Assembly (NCBI GenBank): GCA_003597955.1
Contig: QZJU01000012.1
Span: forward strand, 1 to 49,939
Direction: 5' to 3'
Origin: Candidatus Parcubacteria bacterium
GTDB taxonomy: Bacteria; Patescibacteriota; Patescibacteriia; PEXW01
Length of the DNA: 49,939 nt
The first letter of the stretch is position 1, and the number at the start of each line of letters is the position of its first letter. The notes beneath the pieces are model-generated. The model was not told the origin of the DNA. It searched no databases and saw nothing but the letters and a program-made list of their open reading frames with translations. The translations under genes were made by a program, and so were the position numbers. This document shows positions 17,001-25,602 of the stretch, in pieces.

Positions 17001-17518
17001 TCCAAGAAATAATTTTCCGAGCCAAAGATTTTCAAATATTTCTCGACAACCGCTTCGGGGGTCGCGTTTATTTTACCCAAAATCGAAGCGGCCAACTCGC
17101 CTTGCAGGCAAGCGGACAGAGCAATTAAGCCGTCGTGATATTTTTCCAGCAATTCCTGATCGATTCTCGGCCGATAATAAAAACCTTCCAAGTGGGAATG
17201 GGAAACCAGCTTTAATAAATTTTTGTAGCCGACCTGGTTTTGGGCAAGCAAGACCAGATGGAAAGGCCGCTCGTCAATTTTTGTTTCGCGGTCAAAGCGC
17301 GTGCGCCTGGCCACATAAGCCTCCACACCCAAAATTGGTTTTAAGTTGGCCGCCCTGGCTTTCTGAAAAAATTCCACCGCCCCATACAAGACCCCGTGGT
17401 CAGTCAAAGCCAATGCTGAAGCGCCTTGGTTTTTTGCGTAAGTAACTAGTTCGTCGATTTTTGGCAAACCGTCGAGCAGGGAATAATGGGAATGTACATG
17501 CAAATGCGTGAAACCCAT
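14075..17518 (-). CDS. dnaE: DNA polymerase III subunit alpha
   Basis: The replicative polymerase, 1147 residues, normal for DnaE. An N-terminal PHP domain (LHVHSHYSLLDG, ALTDHG) retains metal-binding histidines. The palm carries PDIDLDFAD (about residues 398-406) and KMDFLGL, which supply the three catalytic aspartates. GPGRGSAAGS and YRPGPMEFIPDFI are typical. A helix-hairpin-helix region and a C-terminal OB fold (VGGVVSKI) follow. It is the first gene of a leftward unit that continues with the baseplate-J-like and acidic proteins. Confidence 0.97.
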   Translation of the reverse strand: MGFTHLHVHSHYSLLDGLPKIDELVTYAKNQGASALALTDHGVLYGAVEFFQKARAANLKPILGVEAYVARRTRFDRETKIDERPFHLVLLAQNQVGYKNLLKLVSHSHLEGFYYRPRIDQELLEKYHDGLIALSACLQGELAASILGKINATPEAVVEKYLKIFGSENYFLEVQPHLKIDDQVRVNEVIFQLAKKFNLGVVATNDVHYLSENDADIQDVLLAIQTRTTMDDPKRMTYKGVNVSMLTEAEFQKAFPKNPEVISNSLKIAERCNFELPLGNTQLPHFEVPKGETADSYLRKLALTGLPKRYPGRVKEPKILERLNYELGVIEKTGFASYFLIVQDFVNWAKNNQIVVGPGRGSAAGSIVSYLTNITNVDPLAYDLLFERFLNPERISMPDIDLDFADTRRDDVLRYVAEKYGEDHVAQIITFGTMAARAAVRDVGRVMGFPYAYCDRVAKLIPMFTALPQALATVPELKEIMQNDLDGQKLLNTAARLEGVARHASVHACGVVITKEPLMEQVPLQHAGPDDDTIITQYSLHPIEDLGLLKMDFLGLRNLTVLEQTIEIVQKAQGKNYDMDKLPLNDKKVFELLQAGHTIGIFQFESSGMRRYLKELKPTQLEDLIAMVSLYRPGPMEFIPDFIARKHGRKTANYLHPKLKPILEKTYGVAVYQEQIMEIARDLAGFTLGEADVLRKAVGKKIAKLLKEQREKFINGCVKNGIKKNTAEKVFDFIEPFARYGFNRSHAACYALIAYQTAFFKTHEPEAFMAALLTGDHGSIDRIAIEIDECRAMGIRVLPPDINESYSTFTAVYDPQTKNPTQTIRFGLTAIKNVGENVVKTIVHERKANGPYRSLEDLLGRVQVKDFNKKALESLIKSGALDRFGERGQLLGNLETLLQFNKTASQSNVSNQISLFSDLPDGHAPKLRLKPFEPATKNQCLQWEKELMGLYLSDHPLRAYQADLGLIATPLNQLAERLGDERVRVGGVVSKIQKILTKKNDSMLFVKIEDAVGGVEALIFPKLLQQTNELWREGRLVIMEGKVSDKDGEIKFLANTARELDTKALQDYANQQPNHQPLTIKLQAKIDKEKFKTLKSILEAHPGATPVEILTQNGSGEKKIKTNLKVNRQSVWPDLIRLVGNENLSFQ

Positions 17519-17557
17519 GAATTTAATGCCAAAGTTAAAAAATGAAAAGCTCCTCGT

Positions 17558-17585
17558 TTTAAATAAAAAAGAGGCAAAATGTCAA
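17558..17585 (-). promoter_or_regulatory. Promoter of dnaE
   Basis: On the minus strand TTGACA (17585-17580), 16-nt spacer, TTTAAA (17563-17558). It leaves a short leader before the ATG at 17518. Confidence 0.55.
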
Positions 17586-17596
17586 GGCAAAGTTTT

Positions 17597-17917
17597 TTAT
17601 TCCGAATCAGTTTGGGATTTTGTGTTTTTCTTTTTTGCTCGCCGAGACTGTACGAATGTGACGACTTCGCCTACAGCCTTAACGATTCCAGCGATGGCCG
17701 AAGCCGAAGAGCTGACTTTGTTTTGGATCGCGTCCAAAATTTCTCCCAAGTGTTCAAGCCGGTGATGTATACTTTCGATCATTTTCCGAAATTCTTGAAC
17801 GGCTTGGTTTACTGTTTTAATAATTTGAACCAAATAATATAGCAGCCAGACCAAAAATCCGCCAACGGCCAACAAAACAAAGGCGATTACTATGTTCAAA
17901 ATATCCCCAGTGCTCAT
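17597..17917 (-). CDS. Small membrane protein with amphipathic helices (DUF948-like?)
   Basis: 106 residues from the ATG at 17917: an N-terminal membrane helix (about 5-27), then a long helical segment with regular hydrophobic spacing, and a lysine-rich tail. The shape recalls DUF948/YtxG-type proteins, but I cannot assign it. An in-frame ATG at 17935 would lie inside the -10 box (TATACT, 17931-17926), so 17917 is preferred. No ribosome-binding site; a leaderless mRNA fits. Confidence 0.6.
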   Translation of the reverse strand: MSTGDILNIVIAFVLLAVGGFLVWLLYYLVQIIKTVNQAVQEFRKMIESIHHRLEHLGEILDAIQNKVSSSASAIAGIVKAVGEVVTFVQSRRAKKKNTKSQTDSE

Positions 17918-17925
17918 AGGCAAAA

Positions 17926-17974
17926 AGTATATCATATTTCGGGTTTGGCGGACAGTGAAAATATTGGCTATACT
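17926..17974. promoter_or_regulatory. Divergent promoter region, both genes apparently leaderless
   Basis: TATACT occurs on the minus strand at 17931-17926 and on the plus strand at 17969-17974, each 8 nt before an ATG (17917 and 17983). A plausible plus-strand -35 (TTGGCG) lies 18 nt upstream. Neither gene has a Shine-Dalgarno sequence. Confidence 0.5.
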
Positions 17975-17982
17975 TATTGTAT

Positions 17983-18819
17983 ATGACTGAAACGCTTTCT
18001 GATCTAGGTTTAAGAATCAATTATTGGTTTTTGACTAATCGTCAGCAATTTCGGAAATGGTGGGTTATTTTATTACTGGCTATGGATGTTTTCATTTTAA
18101 CCGCAGTTATAACCCAGGGTTTACTTTTGTTGTTTCGCATCCGTGACGCCAGCAACATTATCGCTAGCGTTGTAAGCAGCACCCAAAAGCTTGGGGAAAG
18201 CCAATTGAAGTTAGCGCCCAAAGCCGTGGTGCAATCAGCCGCAACCGTGACCCCACATGGCCTTGGTCGGTACGATTTTTCCGTACGCTTGGAAAACCCC
18301 AACGAGAATTGGTTAGCCAGGGTCACAATTAAATTTCAAGGCGGAAAAAACGATTTATCACCGGTAGTTGTGGTTCTGCCGCCAAAAAGCGTTCGGTATG
18401 CTCTGGCCTTGGACGTGAAGCCGCTTATGGAAAATCAGACTCCCCAAGTTTCCATAACCCTCCCGGCCGTAATCTGGGAGAAACTTTCGATTCAAGAAAT
18501 TGCAAAGAACAAGATTGATGTCAAAGTTGAAAATCTTCAGCAGTCCCAAACCATTTTAGTTTCTGGGGACGGCACCAAACGTTTAGTGAGCCGCGTGATT
18601 GGCGAAATTGTGAATAGTAGTTTTTACTCTTTGAACGGCCTGCGCGTGGCGATTATTTTGACTCGAGGCACTGAAACTCTGGGTGTCCGCAGCGCAATCA
18701 TTTCCAAACTGGGACCGGAAAGTCGGGCGGACTTATCGGTTGAATGGGATACGGTTTTGCCTTTGGCTGACAAGGTTGAAGCATATCCGGAAATTTTTGC
18801 TGATTTAATTAGCGTTTAG
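17983..18819 (+). CDS. Membrane-anchored hypothetical protein
   Basis: 278 residues from the ATG at 17983. A single membrane helix (about residues 28-50) follows a basic cytoplasmic segment. The rest looks like a beta-rich extracytoplasmic domain, with a central part (RYDFSVRLENPNENWLARV) resembling immunoglobulin-like or LEA-type folds. I recognise no family. It is 10 nt upstream of the SEDS gene and co-oriented, which suggests a cell-envelope role. Confidence 0.65.
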   Translation: MTETLSDLGLRINYWFLTNRQQFRKWWVILLLAMDVFILTAVITQGLLLLFRIRDASNIIASVVSSTQKLGESQLKLAPKAVVQSAATVTPHGLGRYDFSVRLENPNENWLARVTIKFQGGKNDLSPVVVVLPPKSVRYALALDVKPLMENQTPQVSITLPAVIWEKLSIQEIAKNKIDVKVENLQQSQTILVSGDGTKRLVSRVIGEIVNSSFYSLNGLRVAIILTRGTETLGVRSAIISKLGPESRADLSVEWDTVLPLADKVEAYPEIFADLISV

Positions 18820-18829
18820 AAAGCTTGCA

Positions 18830-19936
18830 ATGTCACCGGTCGTTTTCCAAACGTTTCGGCGAATTGATTGGCTGCTTTTAGTTGCCACCATTTTATTAAT
18901 CTTTATCGGCCTGATTGCATTGGCCAGCGTGACGGTTGCAAAAGCGCCACCTGAATGGAAGACATTCTTACACCAGTTGGCGTACCTGGGGCTTGGTTTG
19001 ATTCTTGCCTTGGGCGCGATCACGGTTGATTATCGAGTTTTGCGGGGCTACAGCACTCACGCGTACATACTGGCGGTTTTGTTGTTGGTTGGGGTTTTGT
19101 TTTTTGGCACCACGATCCGTAGTACCACGGGTTGGTTTATTATTGGGGGAGTCAGCTTTCAGCCCGTGGAAGTCGCCAAGCTTTTGTGGATTTTGGCCTT
19201 CAGCGCTTATTTAGCTAGATACGCCAGGGCCTTTGATCAGTGGCGGCACTTAGCCATTAGTGGCGCGTTTATGGTGGTTTTGGTGGCTTTGGTTTTGCGT
19301 CAGCCGGACTTGGGTTCGGCCGTGGTGATAATTGTCATTTATTTAGGTTTGTTATTATTGGCGAATGTGCGACCTAAGCAGCTGGCGATTTTATTTCTAA
19401 TTTTGATCAGCGCCGGGGTTTTAAGTTATTTCTTCATCCTGCAGGATTACCAGAAAGACCGGATTCGAGTTCTGTTTCAACCCAATGCCGATCCGTTGGG
19501 TCGCGGATACAATGTCACTCAGTCAATCATAGCCATCGGTTCGGGCAATTTATTTGGCCGGGGTTTCGGACAGGGCACTCAAAGCCAGCTTAATTTTTTA
19601 CCCGAACAGCAGACCGACTTTATCTTTTCAGTTTTCGCAGAAGAGTTTGGATTCTTGGGTAGCGCGATTTTGCTGGCTGCCTACATTTTAATGTTGGTTA
19701 GAACGGCGCTGATTGCCAGGCAAGCGCGTGAAGATTTCGGCGCATTTTTGGCCGCGGGCATCGGCATTTGGCTGGTCGCACAGCTGTTCATTAATGTCGG
19801 CATGAATATGGGGCTTTTGCCGGTCGCCGGCATTCCTTTGCCTTTGGTTAGCGCCGGCGGTAGTTCACTGGTGGCCACGCTCATTGGGCTGGGTCTGGTG
19901 CAAAGCATTGCCTTAAGGTCCCGTTTGACGGTTTAA
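18830..19936 (+). CDS. rodA: SEDS peptidoglycan polymerase (RodA/FtsW family)
   Basis: 368 residues with about ten membrane segments. FQPVEVAKLLWIL, VLRQPDLGSAVVI, and QQTDFIFSVFAEEFGFLG followed by the GGSSLVATLIGLG end are SEDS signatures. SEDS proteins polymerise lipid II into glycan strands together with a class B PBP. The length and the QQTDFIFSVFAEE block fit RodA better than FtsW, but no partner PBP is nearby to settle it. Confidence 0.88.
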   Translation: MSPVVFQTFRRIDWLLLVATILLIFIGLIALASVTVAKAPPEWKTFLHQLAYLGLGLILALGAITVDYRVLRGYSTHAYILAVLLLVGVLFFGTTIRSTTGWFIIGGVSFQPVEVAKLLWILAFSAYLARYARAFDQWRHLAISGAFMVVLVALVLRQPDLGSAVVIIVIYLGLLLLANVRPKQLAILFLILISAGVLSYFFILQDYQKDRIRVLFQPNADPLGRGYNVTQSIIAIGSGNLFGRGFGQGTQSQLNFLPEQQTDFIFSVFAEEFGFLGSAILLAAYILMLVRTALIARQAREDFGAFLAAGIGIWLVAQLFINVGMNMGLLPVAGIPLPLVSAGGSSLVATLIGLGLVQSIALRSRLTV

Positions 19937-19991
19937 ATACTTACTAAAAAATTTTTCGGTCATTGCTCCCGGGCAGTAAGTCTTAAGGTTG

Positions 19992-20020
19992 TTGACTACC
20001 TTGACAAAGAATGTTATAGT
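19992..20020 (+). promoter_or_regulatory. Promoter for the zinc-ribbon-like gene
   Basis: TTGACT (19992-19997), 17-nt spacer, TATAGT (20015-20020). An imperfect hairpin, ACTTACT/AGTAAGT (19939-19945 with 19975-19981), lies just upstream and may end the SEDS transcript. Confidence 0.6.
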
Positions 20021-20055
20021 GTATTTGTTAAAATTTTAAAAATTAATAAATTTTC

Positions 20056-20376
20056 ATGAGTTTTCCGCTTTCTTCAATGCACTCGGGTTTTGATTTGCGC
20101 GCGGGCGTAGATTTCTTTGGAGTCTGCCCGCTCTGCAAAACCAGTTATGAGCCTTTATCAGTGCGTTTGCTGGCGGCGCAGGAAGAAAGACACCTTTTGC
20201 ATATTGTTTGCCAAAAATGCCGGGTCGCCTCTTTAGCCTTAGTTTTAGTGCAAAATACCGGCATTAAAGCCGTGGAAGTGGTTACGGATTTAAACAGTAC
20301 CGATGCGGTCCGTTTAGGCCAGCAAGCGCCGATCAGCGCGGATGAGGTTTTGGCGTTGCATCAAGCCTTGGCCTAA
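20056..20376 (+). CDS. Small protein with two CxxC pairs (zinc-ribbon-like)
   Basis: 106 residues with VCPLC and VCQKC about 30 residues apart, a spacing typical of zinc ribbons. The C-terminal part is acidic and ends with a helix. The function is unknown. It has its own promoter with a roughly 40-nt AT-rich leader and no ribosome-binding site. Confidence 0.65.
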   Translation: MSFPLSSMHSGFDLRAGVDFFGVCPLCKTSYEPLSVRLLAAQEERHLLHIVCQKCRVASLALVLVQNTGIKAVEVVTDLNSTDAVRLGQQAPISADEVLALHQALA

Positions 20377-20377
20377 A

Positions 20378-20402
20378 CTCCAGGTTTTTGGAGGGATTTT
20401 TA
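20378..20402 (+). terminator. Weak intrinsic terminator
   Basis: CTCCA (20378-20382) and TGGAG (20389-20393) flank a 6-nt loop and are followed by GGATTTTT. The stem is short, so some readthrough into rplY is likely. Confidence 0.4.
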
Positions 20403-20479
20403 AAATAAACCCTAGGGTTTTTCCAGAGCTTTAAAAAGCCCAAAAATTTCTAAAGACGCGTTTTTCATTATTCCAAATT

Positions 20480-21187
20480 ATGAATCTAAAACTCCAAGCC
20501 AAGAATCGAGAAGTCGGCAAGGTTGCAAATGTAAAATTGCGAAAGCAGGACTTGCTGCCGGCAGTCCTTTACGGGCACGGCATTAAGAACCAAAATTTAG
20601 CCTTAAACAAGGCGGAATTTGAGAAAATCAGCCAGCAAGCCGGCGCCTCGGGAATTATAGATGTGGTTTTAAGCGGGCATTCGCCGGTTAAGGCCTTGAT
20701 TCAGGATGTGGCCCGGCATCCAACCAGCGGCAAGATTTTGCACGTGGATCTGTATCAAATCCGGATGGATGAGAAGATCACCCACGATGTGGTTCTGAAT
20801 TTCACCGGTGAATCGAAAGCCGTAAAGGAATTAAGCGGCATTTTAGTGAAAAATCTTTCAATGGTTCCGGTAAAGTGCTTGCCTGCGGATTTACCGGCGG
20901 AAATTAGTGTCGATATTTCAAAATTGGTTGATTTTGAATCGAAAATCACCATCGCGGATCTGGCCATACCCAAAGGTGTGGAGCTCTTGGCTAAACCCGA
21001 AGAAGTTGTAGTTTTGGTTGAACCGCCCCGCAGCGAAGAAGAATTAAAGGCCCTGGATGAAAAGGTGGAAGAAAAAGTGGAAGAAGTCGCCAAGATTGAA
21101 AAAGAAAAGCCAGTGGAAGAGGAGGGTGAGGCTGAAGCGGTCGCAACTCCACCGACGCCGGCCAAAACTGAAAAAAATAAATCATGA
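20480..21187 (+). CDS. rplY: Ribosomal protein bL25 (Ctc form)
   Basis: 235 residues: the L25 domain (LRKQDLLPAVLYGHG, then HVDLY) binds 5S rRNA, followed by the TL5/Ctc C-terminal beta domain (VPVKCLPADLPAEISVDIS) and an acidic Glu/Lys-rich tail. This long form is the general-stress Ctc type. Its TGA overlaps the next gene (ATGA), so L25 is co-translated with the DUF3048 protein. Confidence 0.92.
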   Translation: MNLKLQAKNREVGKVANVKLRKQDLLPAVLYGHGIKNQNLALNKAEFEKISQQAGASGIIDVVLSGHSPVKALIQDVARHPTSGKILHVDLYQIRMDEKITHDVVLNFTGESKAVKELSGILVKNLSMVPVKCLPADLPAEISVDISKLVDFESKITIADLAIPKGVELLAKPEEVVVLVEPPRSEEELKALDEKVEEKVEEVAKIEKEKPVEEEGEAEAVATPPTPAKTEKNKS

Positions 21188-22245
21188 CTGAAAAACTGAT
21201 CGACAGTCCAAAAGATTTTACATTCGGCAAGAGGAAAAACCGCTGGCCTTGGTTGATAGGCGGAGGAGTGGCGGCTTTAGGGCTGATTGTTTTTGGCGGC
21301 TATTTGGCGTTTGGAAAGACCGGCGGGCTGGGCGGTTCAGACGAGTCTAAAAGTTCCGTAAATGTCCCGCGGAAGATCGACGGGGTGGTCATTGATTCCG
21401 AAAAATCAAATTTGTTTCCTTTGTGCATGGTAATCGAAAACCATTCCAGCGTCAGGCCACAAAGCGGTTTAAGCCAGGCGGGCGTTGTTTATGAAGCTTT
21501 GGCTGAAGGCGGCATCACCCGGTTCTTGGCGGTTTTCGCGGTTAACGGTGTTTTGGAAATCGGGCCCGTGCGCTCGGCTCGGCCATATTTAGTTGACCTG
21601 GCCAAGGAGTATAACTGCCTTTTCGTGCATGCGGGCGCTTCCCCTCAGGCGGAAACGGAAATAAAAACCACCAACATCTTGGATTTTAACCAATTTTTTA
21701 AGCCATATAATTTTTACCGAATTCCAGGTCGTCAGTATGAACATTCGTTGTTTACTACTTTAAGCAAGATGGAATTGGGTCGGATTGATATGGGCATTAA
21801 AGATCGCGGGAATTACGAAGCCTGGGAATTTAAGGAAGATTCTCCGGTCGCGGAAGCGACCGTTAAAAATTTAAAAATAGATTTTTCAACGCAGGCCTAC
21901 AAAGTAGAATATACCTACGATGCGCAAGCCAATGCTTACCGGCGTTTTCAGGGCGGTTCGGCCAGCAAGGATAAATCTACGGATACGGAAATCGTTCCGA
22001 AGAATGTTGTAGTGATGTATACGGTTTCCAGCCTTTATGATGAATTGCGCCGGAATATCACAGTGGTGGGCGAAGGCAAAGCTTTGGTTTTTCAAGACGG
22101 CCAGGTTATTACTGGAACGTGGAAAAAATCCAGCGTAGAAGCCCGCTTAAAATTTTTTGATGCTACCGGTGCTGTGATAAAATTAAATCGCGGCCAGACT
22201 TGGGTGGAAGTGGTCGATGTACCGGAAAAAAATGTCACTTATTAA
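21184..22245 (+). CDS. DUF3048 protein (YerB-like), membrane anchored, copy 1
   Basis: 353 residues with an N-terminal membrane helix (about 19-40). The extracytoplasmic DUF3048 domain shows MVIENHSSVRPQSGL, VYEALAEGGITRF and IGPVRSARPY, followed by a C-terminal domain (GQVITGTWKKSS). The role of the family is not established; an envelope function is likely. It overlaps rplY by 4 nt and is followed by a paralogue about 30 nt downstream. Confidence 0.85.
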   Translation: MTEKLIDSPKDFTFGKRKNRWPWLIGGGVAALGLIVFGGYLAFGKTGGLGGSDESKSSVNVPRKIDGVVIDSEKSNLFPLCMVIENHSSVRPQSGLSQAGVVYEALAEGGITRFLAVFAVNGVLEIGPVRSARPYLVDLAKEYNCLFVHAGASPQAETEIKTTNILDFNQFFKPYNFYRIPGRQYEHSLFTTLSKMELGRIDMGIKDRGNYEAWEFKEDSPVAEATVKNLKIDFSTQAYKVEYTYDAQANAYRRFQGGSASKDKSTDTEIVPKNVVVMYTVSSLYDELRRNITVVGEGKALVFQDGQVITGTWKKSSVEARLKFFDATGAVIKLNRGQTWVEVVDVPEKNVTY

Positions 22246-22274
22246 TTAATTTCGATCATTAAATAAAAAAGCCC

Positions 22275-23474
22275 ATGCCCCCAAAACCAACACCTTCAAA
22301 AATTCCAAATAAAAATTCCCAAGACAAAAAACCCATGGAAACAGAAGATTCGGTCGTTCCTGTCAGATTGAATGTCGGCGATGCTAAGAAAGACAAGAAA
22401 ACTAAAGTTCCCGGCCATCACTGGTCCAGGTTGACATATTTGATTTTGGGTTCAGTGGTGATTGTAGTCTTAGCCGTCGGTGCCGTGGCTTTTGCATGGC
22501 CGGGGTTAGGGAAAAAGTCCACAAAAGCTGATACCACCCAAACTTCAGAACCAGTTGCGCAAAATCCGGTTTTGCCGGACCTGGTCGGGGGCAATCGTTT
22601 TGACAAAGGTCACTACTATCCGGTTGCGGTGATGATCGACAATGCTTCGCCTGCCCGGCCGCAATCAGGTTTGCAAGCCGCTTCAGTGGTTTACGAGGCT
22701 TTAGTCGAAGGGGGTATCACGCGTTTTATGGCCGTATATGACCACGGCGAAATTGAACAGATCGGACCCGTCCGTTCGGCTCGTCCGTACTATCTGGAAT
22801 GGCTGGCTGAATATGACGCGGCTTACGCTCACGCTGGCGGTTCGCCCGAAGCCCTGGGCAGCATTGTTAAAAACCGTATTCACGATATTAACGCCATTCG
22901 CAATGCCGCCGTGGCTTTTTATCGCGATAAAGGCCGGCCGGCCCCTCACAATCTGTACACTTCTTCAACCCGGCTTTATACCACCACGGTGGCAAACAAC
23001 TTAAAAATTTCAGATGTTGATATCGAACCTTGGGTTTTCGCGACCCCGGCTGATATTTTGCCTTTGACCGCGACCCCGGCCAATAAAGTGACCTTAAACT
23101 TCTCCGGTTCAGCCAAGGGCTCGGAAGTGAGTTACGCCTATGATTCGGCCAGTCAAACTTATTTGCGAAGTCAGGCCAGAGTTAGCCACGAAGACCGATT
23201 GACCAAAGCGCAAATCAAAGTCAAAAATCTTATCATTCAAACTATTTCCAACAACATCACCGTTGGCGAAAAAGGCCGGTTAAGTATGAAGGTCACCGGG
23301 ACGGGCAAAGCCAAAATTTTTCAAAACGGTAAAACCTTTGAAGCCGTCTGGACCAAGACTGACACGAGCGACCGGACGATTTTCACCTTAGTCGACGGCA
23401 CGCCGGTAAAATTCCAACCCGGAAATACTTGGATTGAAGTTCTACCCGAAGGCCGCCAGGTCAAGGTTGAATGA
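22275..23474 (+). CDS. DUF3048 protein (YerB-like), membrane anchored, copy 2
   Basis: 399 residues. After a Lys/Pro-rich cytoplasmic N-terminus there is a membrane helix (about 55-77) and then the DUF3048 signature: VMIDNASPARPQSGL, VYEALVEGGITRF and IGPVRSARPY. The shared blocks indicate tandem duplication with the upstream gene, but overall divergence is considerable. Its stop overlaps the start of the following HAD gene (ATGA). Confidence 0.85.
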   Translation: MPPKPTPSKIPNKNSQDKKPMETEDSVVPVRLNVGDAKKDKKTKVPGHHWSRLTYLILGSVVIVVLAVGAVAFAWPGLGKKSTKADTTQTSEPVAQNPVLPDLVGGNRFDKGHYYPVAVMIDNASPARPQSGLQAASVVYEALVEGGITRFMAVYDHGEIEQIGPVRSARPYYLEWLAEYDAAYAHAGGSPEALGSIVKNRIHDINAIRNAAVAFYRDKGRPAPHNLYTSSTRLYTTTVANNLKISDVDIEPWVFATPADILPLTATPANKVTLNFSGSAKGSEVSYAYDSASQTYLRSQARVSHEDRLTKAQIKVKNLIIQTISNNITVGEKGRLSMKVTGTGKAKIFQNGKTFEAVWTKTDTSDRTIFTLVDGTPVKFQPGNTWIEVLPEGRQVKVE

Positions 23475-24286
23475 CAAAAAAGCCAAAAACTAAGTTGCTC
23501 CTGATTGATCTCGATGACACCTTAATCGGTCCGGATCTGCGGGTTTCGCCTCGCAACCGCAATGCCATTCGGCAAGCTACGCGGGCGGGCCTGATTGTCA
23601 CTTTGGCAACGGGTCGAACTTTCACCACAACTCTGCCCTTTGCTTTAAAATTGGGCTTAAAACACACCTTAGCCTGCTTTCAGGGTGCCTTGCTACGCGG
23701 CAGGAGTAAAATTTTAGCTTCGCGAACTTTGCCGCCCCAGCATTATTTAGACATCATTAAGTTCGGCTTAAAGCATAGAGTGCAAATCTGCGTGTATGTT
23801 TTGGATCATGACACAGTTTTTTTTCAACGGCCCCTGGATCGATACGGCAAGGAATATTTGGACAAGATTGAGCAGGTCAGGCAGATCAGCTTGGTAAATT
23901 TATTGACTTTTCCCTTCACCCATCCCCCGATCAAGATAATGTTTGTCGCGCACCCAGAGAAAATCATAAAGCTTGAAAGGCTGGCTCAAAAAAGATTCGG
24001 CAGGAAGTTGTACATTACCCGAACGCGCAACACGCTTTTGGAATTTTTGCATCCCCAGGTTAACAAGGGTTTTGCCTTGAGAAAATTGGCGGAACATTAT
24101 CATTTGCGCCTCAAACAGACAGCGGCCATCGGCGACGGCTATAACGACATTCCGTTGCTCAAAACCGCGGGCTTGAGCTTTGCCGTAAAAAACGCGCCGG
24201 CTAAAGTGGAGCGCTCCGCCGACCGCGTGGTTTCGGCCTGGGACCAGGACGGCGTGGCCGAGGCGATCGAGCAGATCATAAAATAG
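23471..24286 (+). CDS. Cof-type HAD phosphatase
   Basis: 271 residues with motif I DLDDTL (about 11-16), motif II ATGRT, the cap domain, and motif IV GDGYNDIPLL, which is the Cof/type IIB signature. These enzymes dephosphorylate sugar phosphates, nucleotides or flavin precursors; the substrate cannot be inferred. It is the last gene of the rplY-DUF3048-DUF3048 unit, overlapping the previous gene by 4 nt. Confidence 0.88.
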   Translation: MTKKPKTKLLLIDLDDTLIGPDLRVSPRNRNAIRQATRAGLIVTLATGRTFTTTLPFALKLGLKHTLACFQGALLRGRSKILASRTLPPQHYLDIIKFGLKHRVQICVYVLDHDTVFFQRPLDRYGKEYLDKIEQVRQISLVNLLTFPFTHPPIKIMFVAHPEKIIKLERLAQKRFGRKLYITRTRNTLLEFLHPQVNKGFALRKLAEHYHLRLKQTAAIGDGYNDIPLLKTAGLSFAVKNAPAKVERSADRVVSAWDQDGVAEAIEQIIK

Positions 24287-24304
24287 CCTTTTTTGAACTC
24301 GTGA

Positions 24305-24310
24305 TAAAAT
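24305..24310 (+). promoter_or_regulatory. -10 box 6 nt before the M16 peptidase ATG
   Basis: TAAAAT ends 6 nt before the start codon and no ribosome-binding site is present, which fits a leaderless mRNA. No convincing -35. Confidence 0.45.
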
Positions 24311-24316
24311 AGATTT

Positions 24317-25576
24317 ATGTTCAAAAGATTTTTTTTGACCAATGGGGTCAAGGTTCTAATATCACCGCTTAAAGAAACCCAGGCCGTAACGGTCATGGCC
24401 ATTGTTAAAGTTGGTTCAAGATACGAAAATATTAAATTGAACGGCGCCTCGCATTTTATCGAGCACATGATGTTTAAGGGCACCCGGAAAAGGCCTGACA
24501 CCTTAACTTTAACCAAAGAGCTTGACGGCATCGGGGCAGAGTACAACGCTTTCACTGCCAAAGACCATACGGCTTATTACATTAAGACCAACCGTTTCCA
24601 TGTCGATTTGGCCTTGGAGATCCTTTCGGACATGCTGGTTAATTCCAAATTTGACGAAAAAGAACTTAATCGAGAGCGGGGCGTGATCATCGAAGAAATC
24701 AATATGTACGAAGATAATCCTATGGTTTTGGTGGAAGATGTTTTGGAAGGCGGTTTGTACGGCGATTCTCCTTTGGGCCGAAACATCGCCGGGACTAAGT
24801 CTGGCATAGCCAAAATGGACCGCCGAGAAATGCTGCGCTTCAAGGACCAATATTACATTGGCCCAAACATTTGGTTGGTGATTGCCGGTCGCGTGCCGCC
24901 TAATATCAAGAGCCTAGCCGAGCGCTATTTCCGGCTTATGCCAAAACAGCCGAGCTCGCCGATTTTTCAAAGACAGAAAAAGCTGAACGCCAAACGCGTG
25001 CATCTGAAATTCAAAAAAACCGAGCAAGTGCATTTAATAATCGGTGGTCCAGCCCTGCCTTATGCCGACCGGAACCTTACGGCCTTGTCCGTGTTGTCCA
25101 CCATGCTCGGCGGCACCATGAGTTCCAGACTGTTCATTGAGATTCGAGAAAGAAGGGGATTGTGTTATTTTATTCGAGCTTCGTTAAGCCCCTATCAAGA
25201 CCTAGGGCACTTTCAGATCCAAGCGGGCTTAGATAAAAACCGAATTAGCGAAGCCATCCCGGCCATCCTGGGTGAGTTGCAAAAGATGCGCAGAGGCGAA
25301 TTCAGAACTGAAGAACTGAACCGGGCCAAAGAGTATATGAAGGGCAAATTCATTTTGGATTTGGAAGATTCGGAAAATTTGGCCGGTTGGCTCGGCAAGC
25401 AGGCATTGTTTTTGCCGGAAATTAAGACGGTTAAAACTCGGTTGGCCGAAATTGACCAAGTCACTTCAGCAAAGGTGAAAAAATTAGCAAAGACCATTTT
25501 TCAGCCTCGGCGATTTCATTTGGCGGTTATTGGTCCGTATAGGCAGGAAAGGGCTTTTCTTAGGTTTTTGCCCTAA
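24317..25576 (+). CDS. M16-family zinc peptidase (processing-peptidase-like)
   Basis: 419 residues with the inverted zinc motif HFIEH (about residues 49-53) and the downstream Glu in ERGVIIEEINMYED. The second half-domain has RGLCYFIRA, matching the R/Y site. One-polypeptide bacterial M16B enzymes of this size degrade short peptides or process precursors. No signal peptide is visible, so it is probably cytoplasmic. Confidence 0.9.
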   Translation: MFKRFFLTNGVKVLISPLKETQAVTVMAIVKVGSRYENIKLNGASHFIEHMMFKGTRKRPDTLTLTKELDGIGAEYNAFTAKDHTAYYIKTNRFHVDLALEILSDMLVNSKFDEKELNRERGVIIEEINMYEDNPMVLVEDVLEGGLYGDSPLGRNIAGTKSGIAKMDRREMLRFKDQYYIGPNIWLVIAGRVPPNIKSLAERYFRLMPKQPSSPIFQRQKKLNAKRVHLKFKKTEQVHLIIGGPALPYADRNLTALSVLSTMLGGTMSSRLFIEIRERRGLCYFIRASLSPYQDLGHFQIQAGLDKNRISEAIPAILGELQKMRRGEFRTEELNRAKEYMKGKFILDLEDSENLAGWLGKQALFLPEIKTVKTRLAEIDQVTSAKVKKLAKTIFQPRRFHLAVIGPYRQERAFLRFLP

Positions 25577-25590
25577 AACTCCAAAGCGGT

Positions 25591-25596
25591 TATACT
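25591..25596 (+). promoter_or_regulatory. -10 box 6 nt before the AI-2E transporter ATG
   Basis: TATACT ends 6 nt before the ATG. A TTGCCC box lies 17 nt upstream of it. No ribosome-binding site; leaderless transcription is likely. Confidence 0.55.
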
Positions 25597-25602
25597 GAAT
25601 TT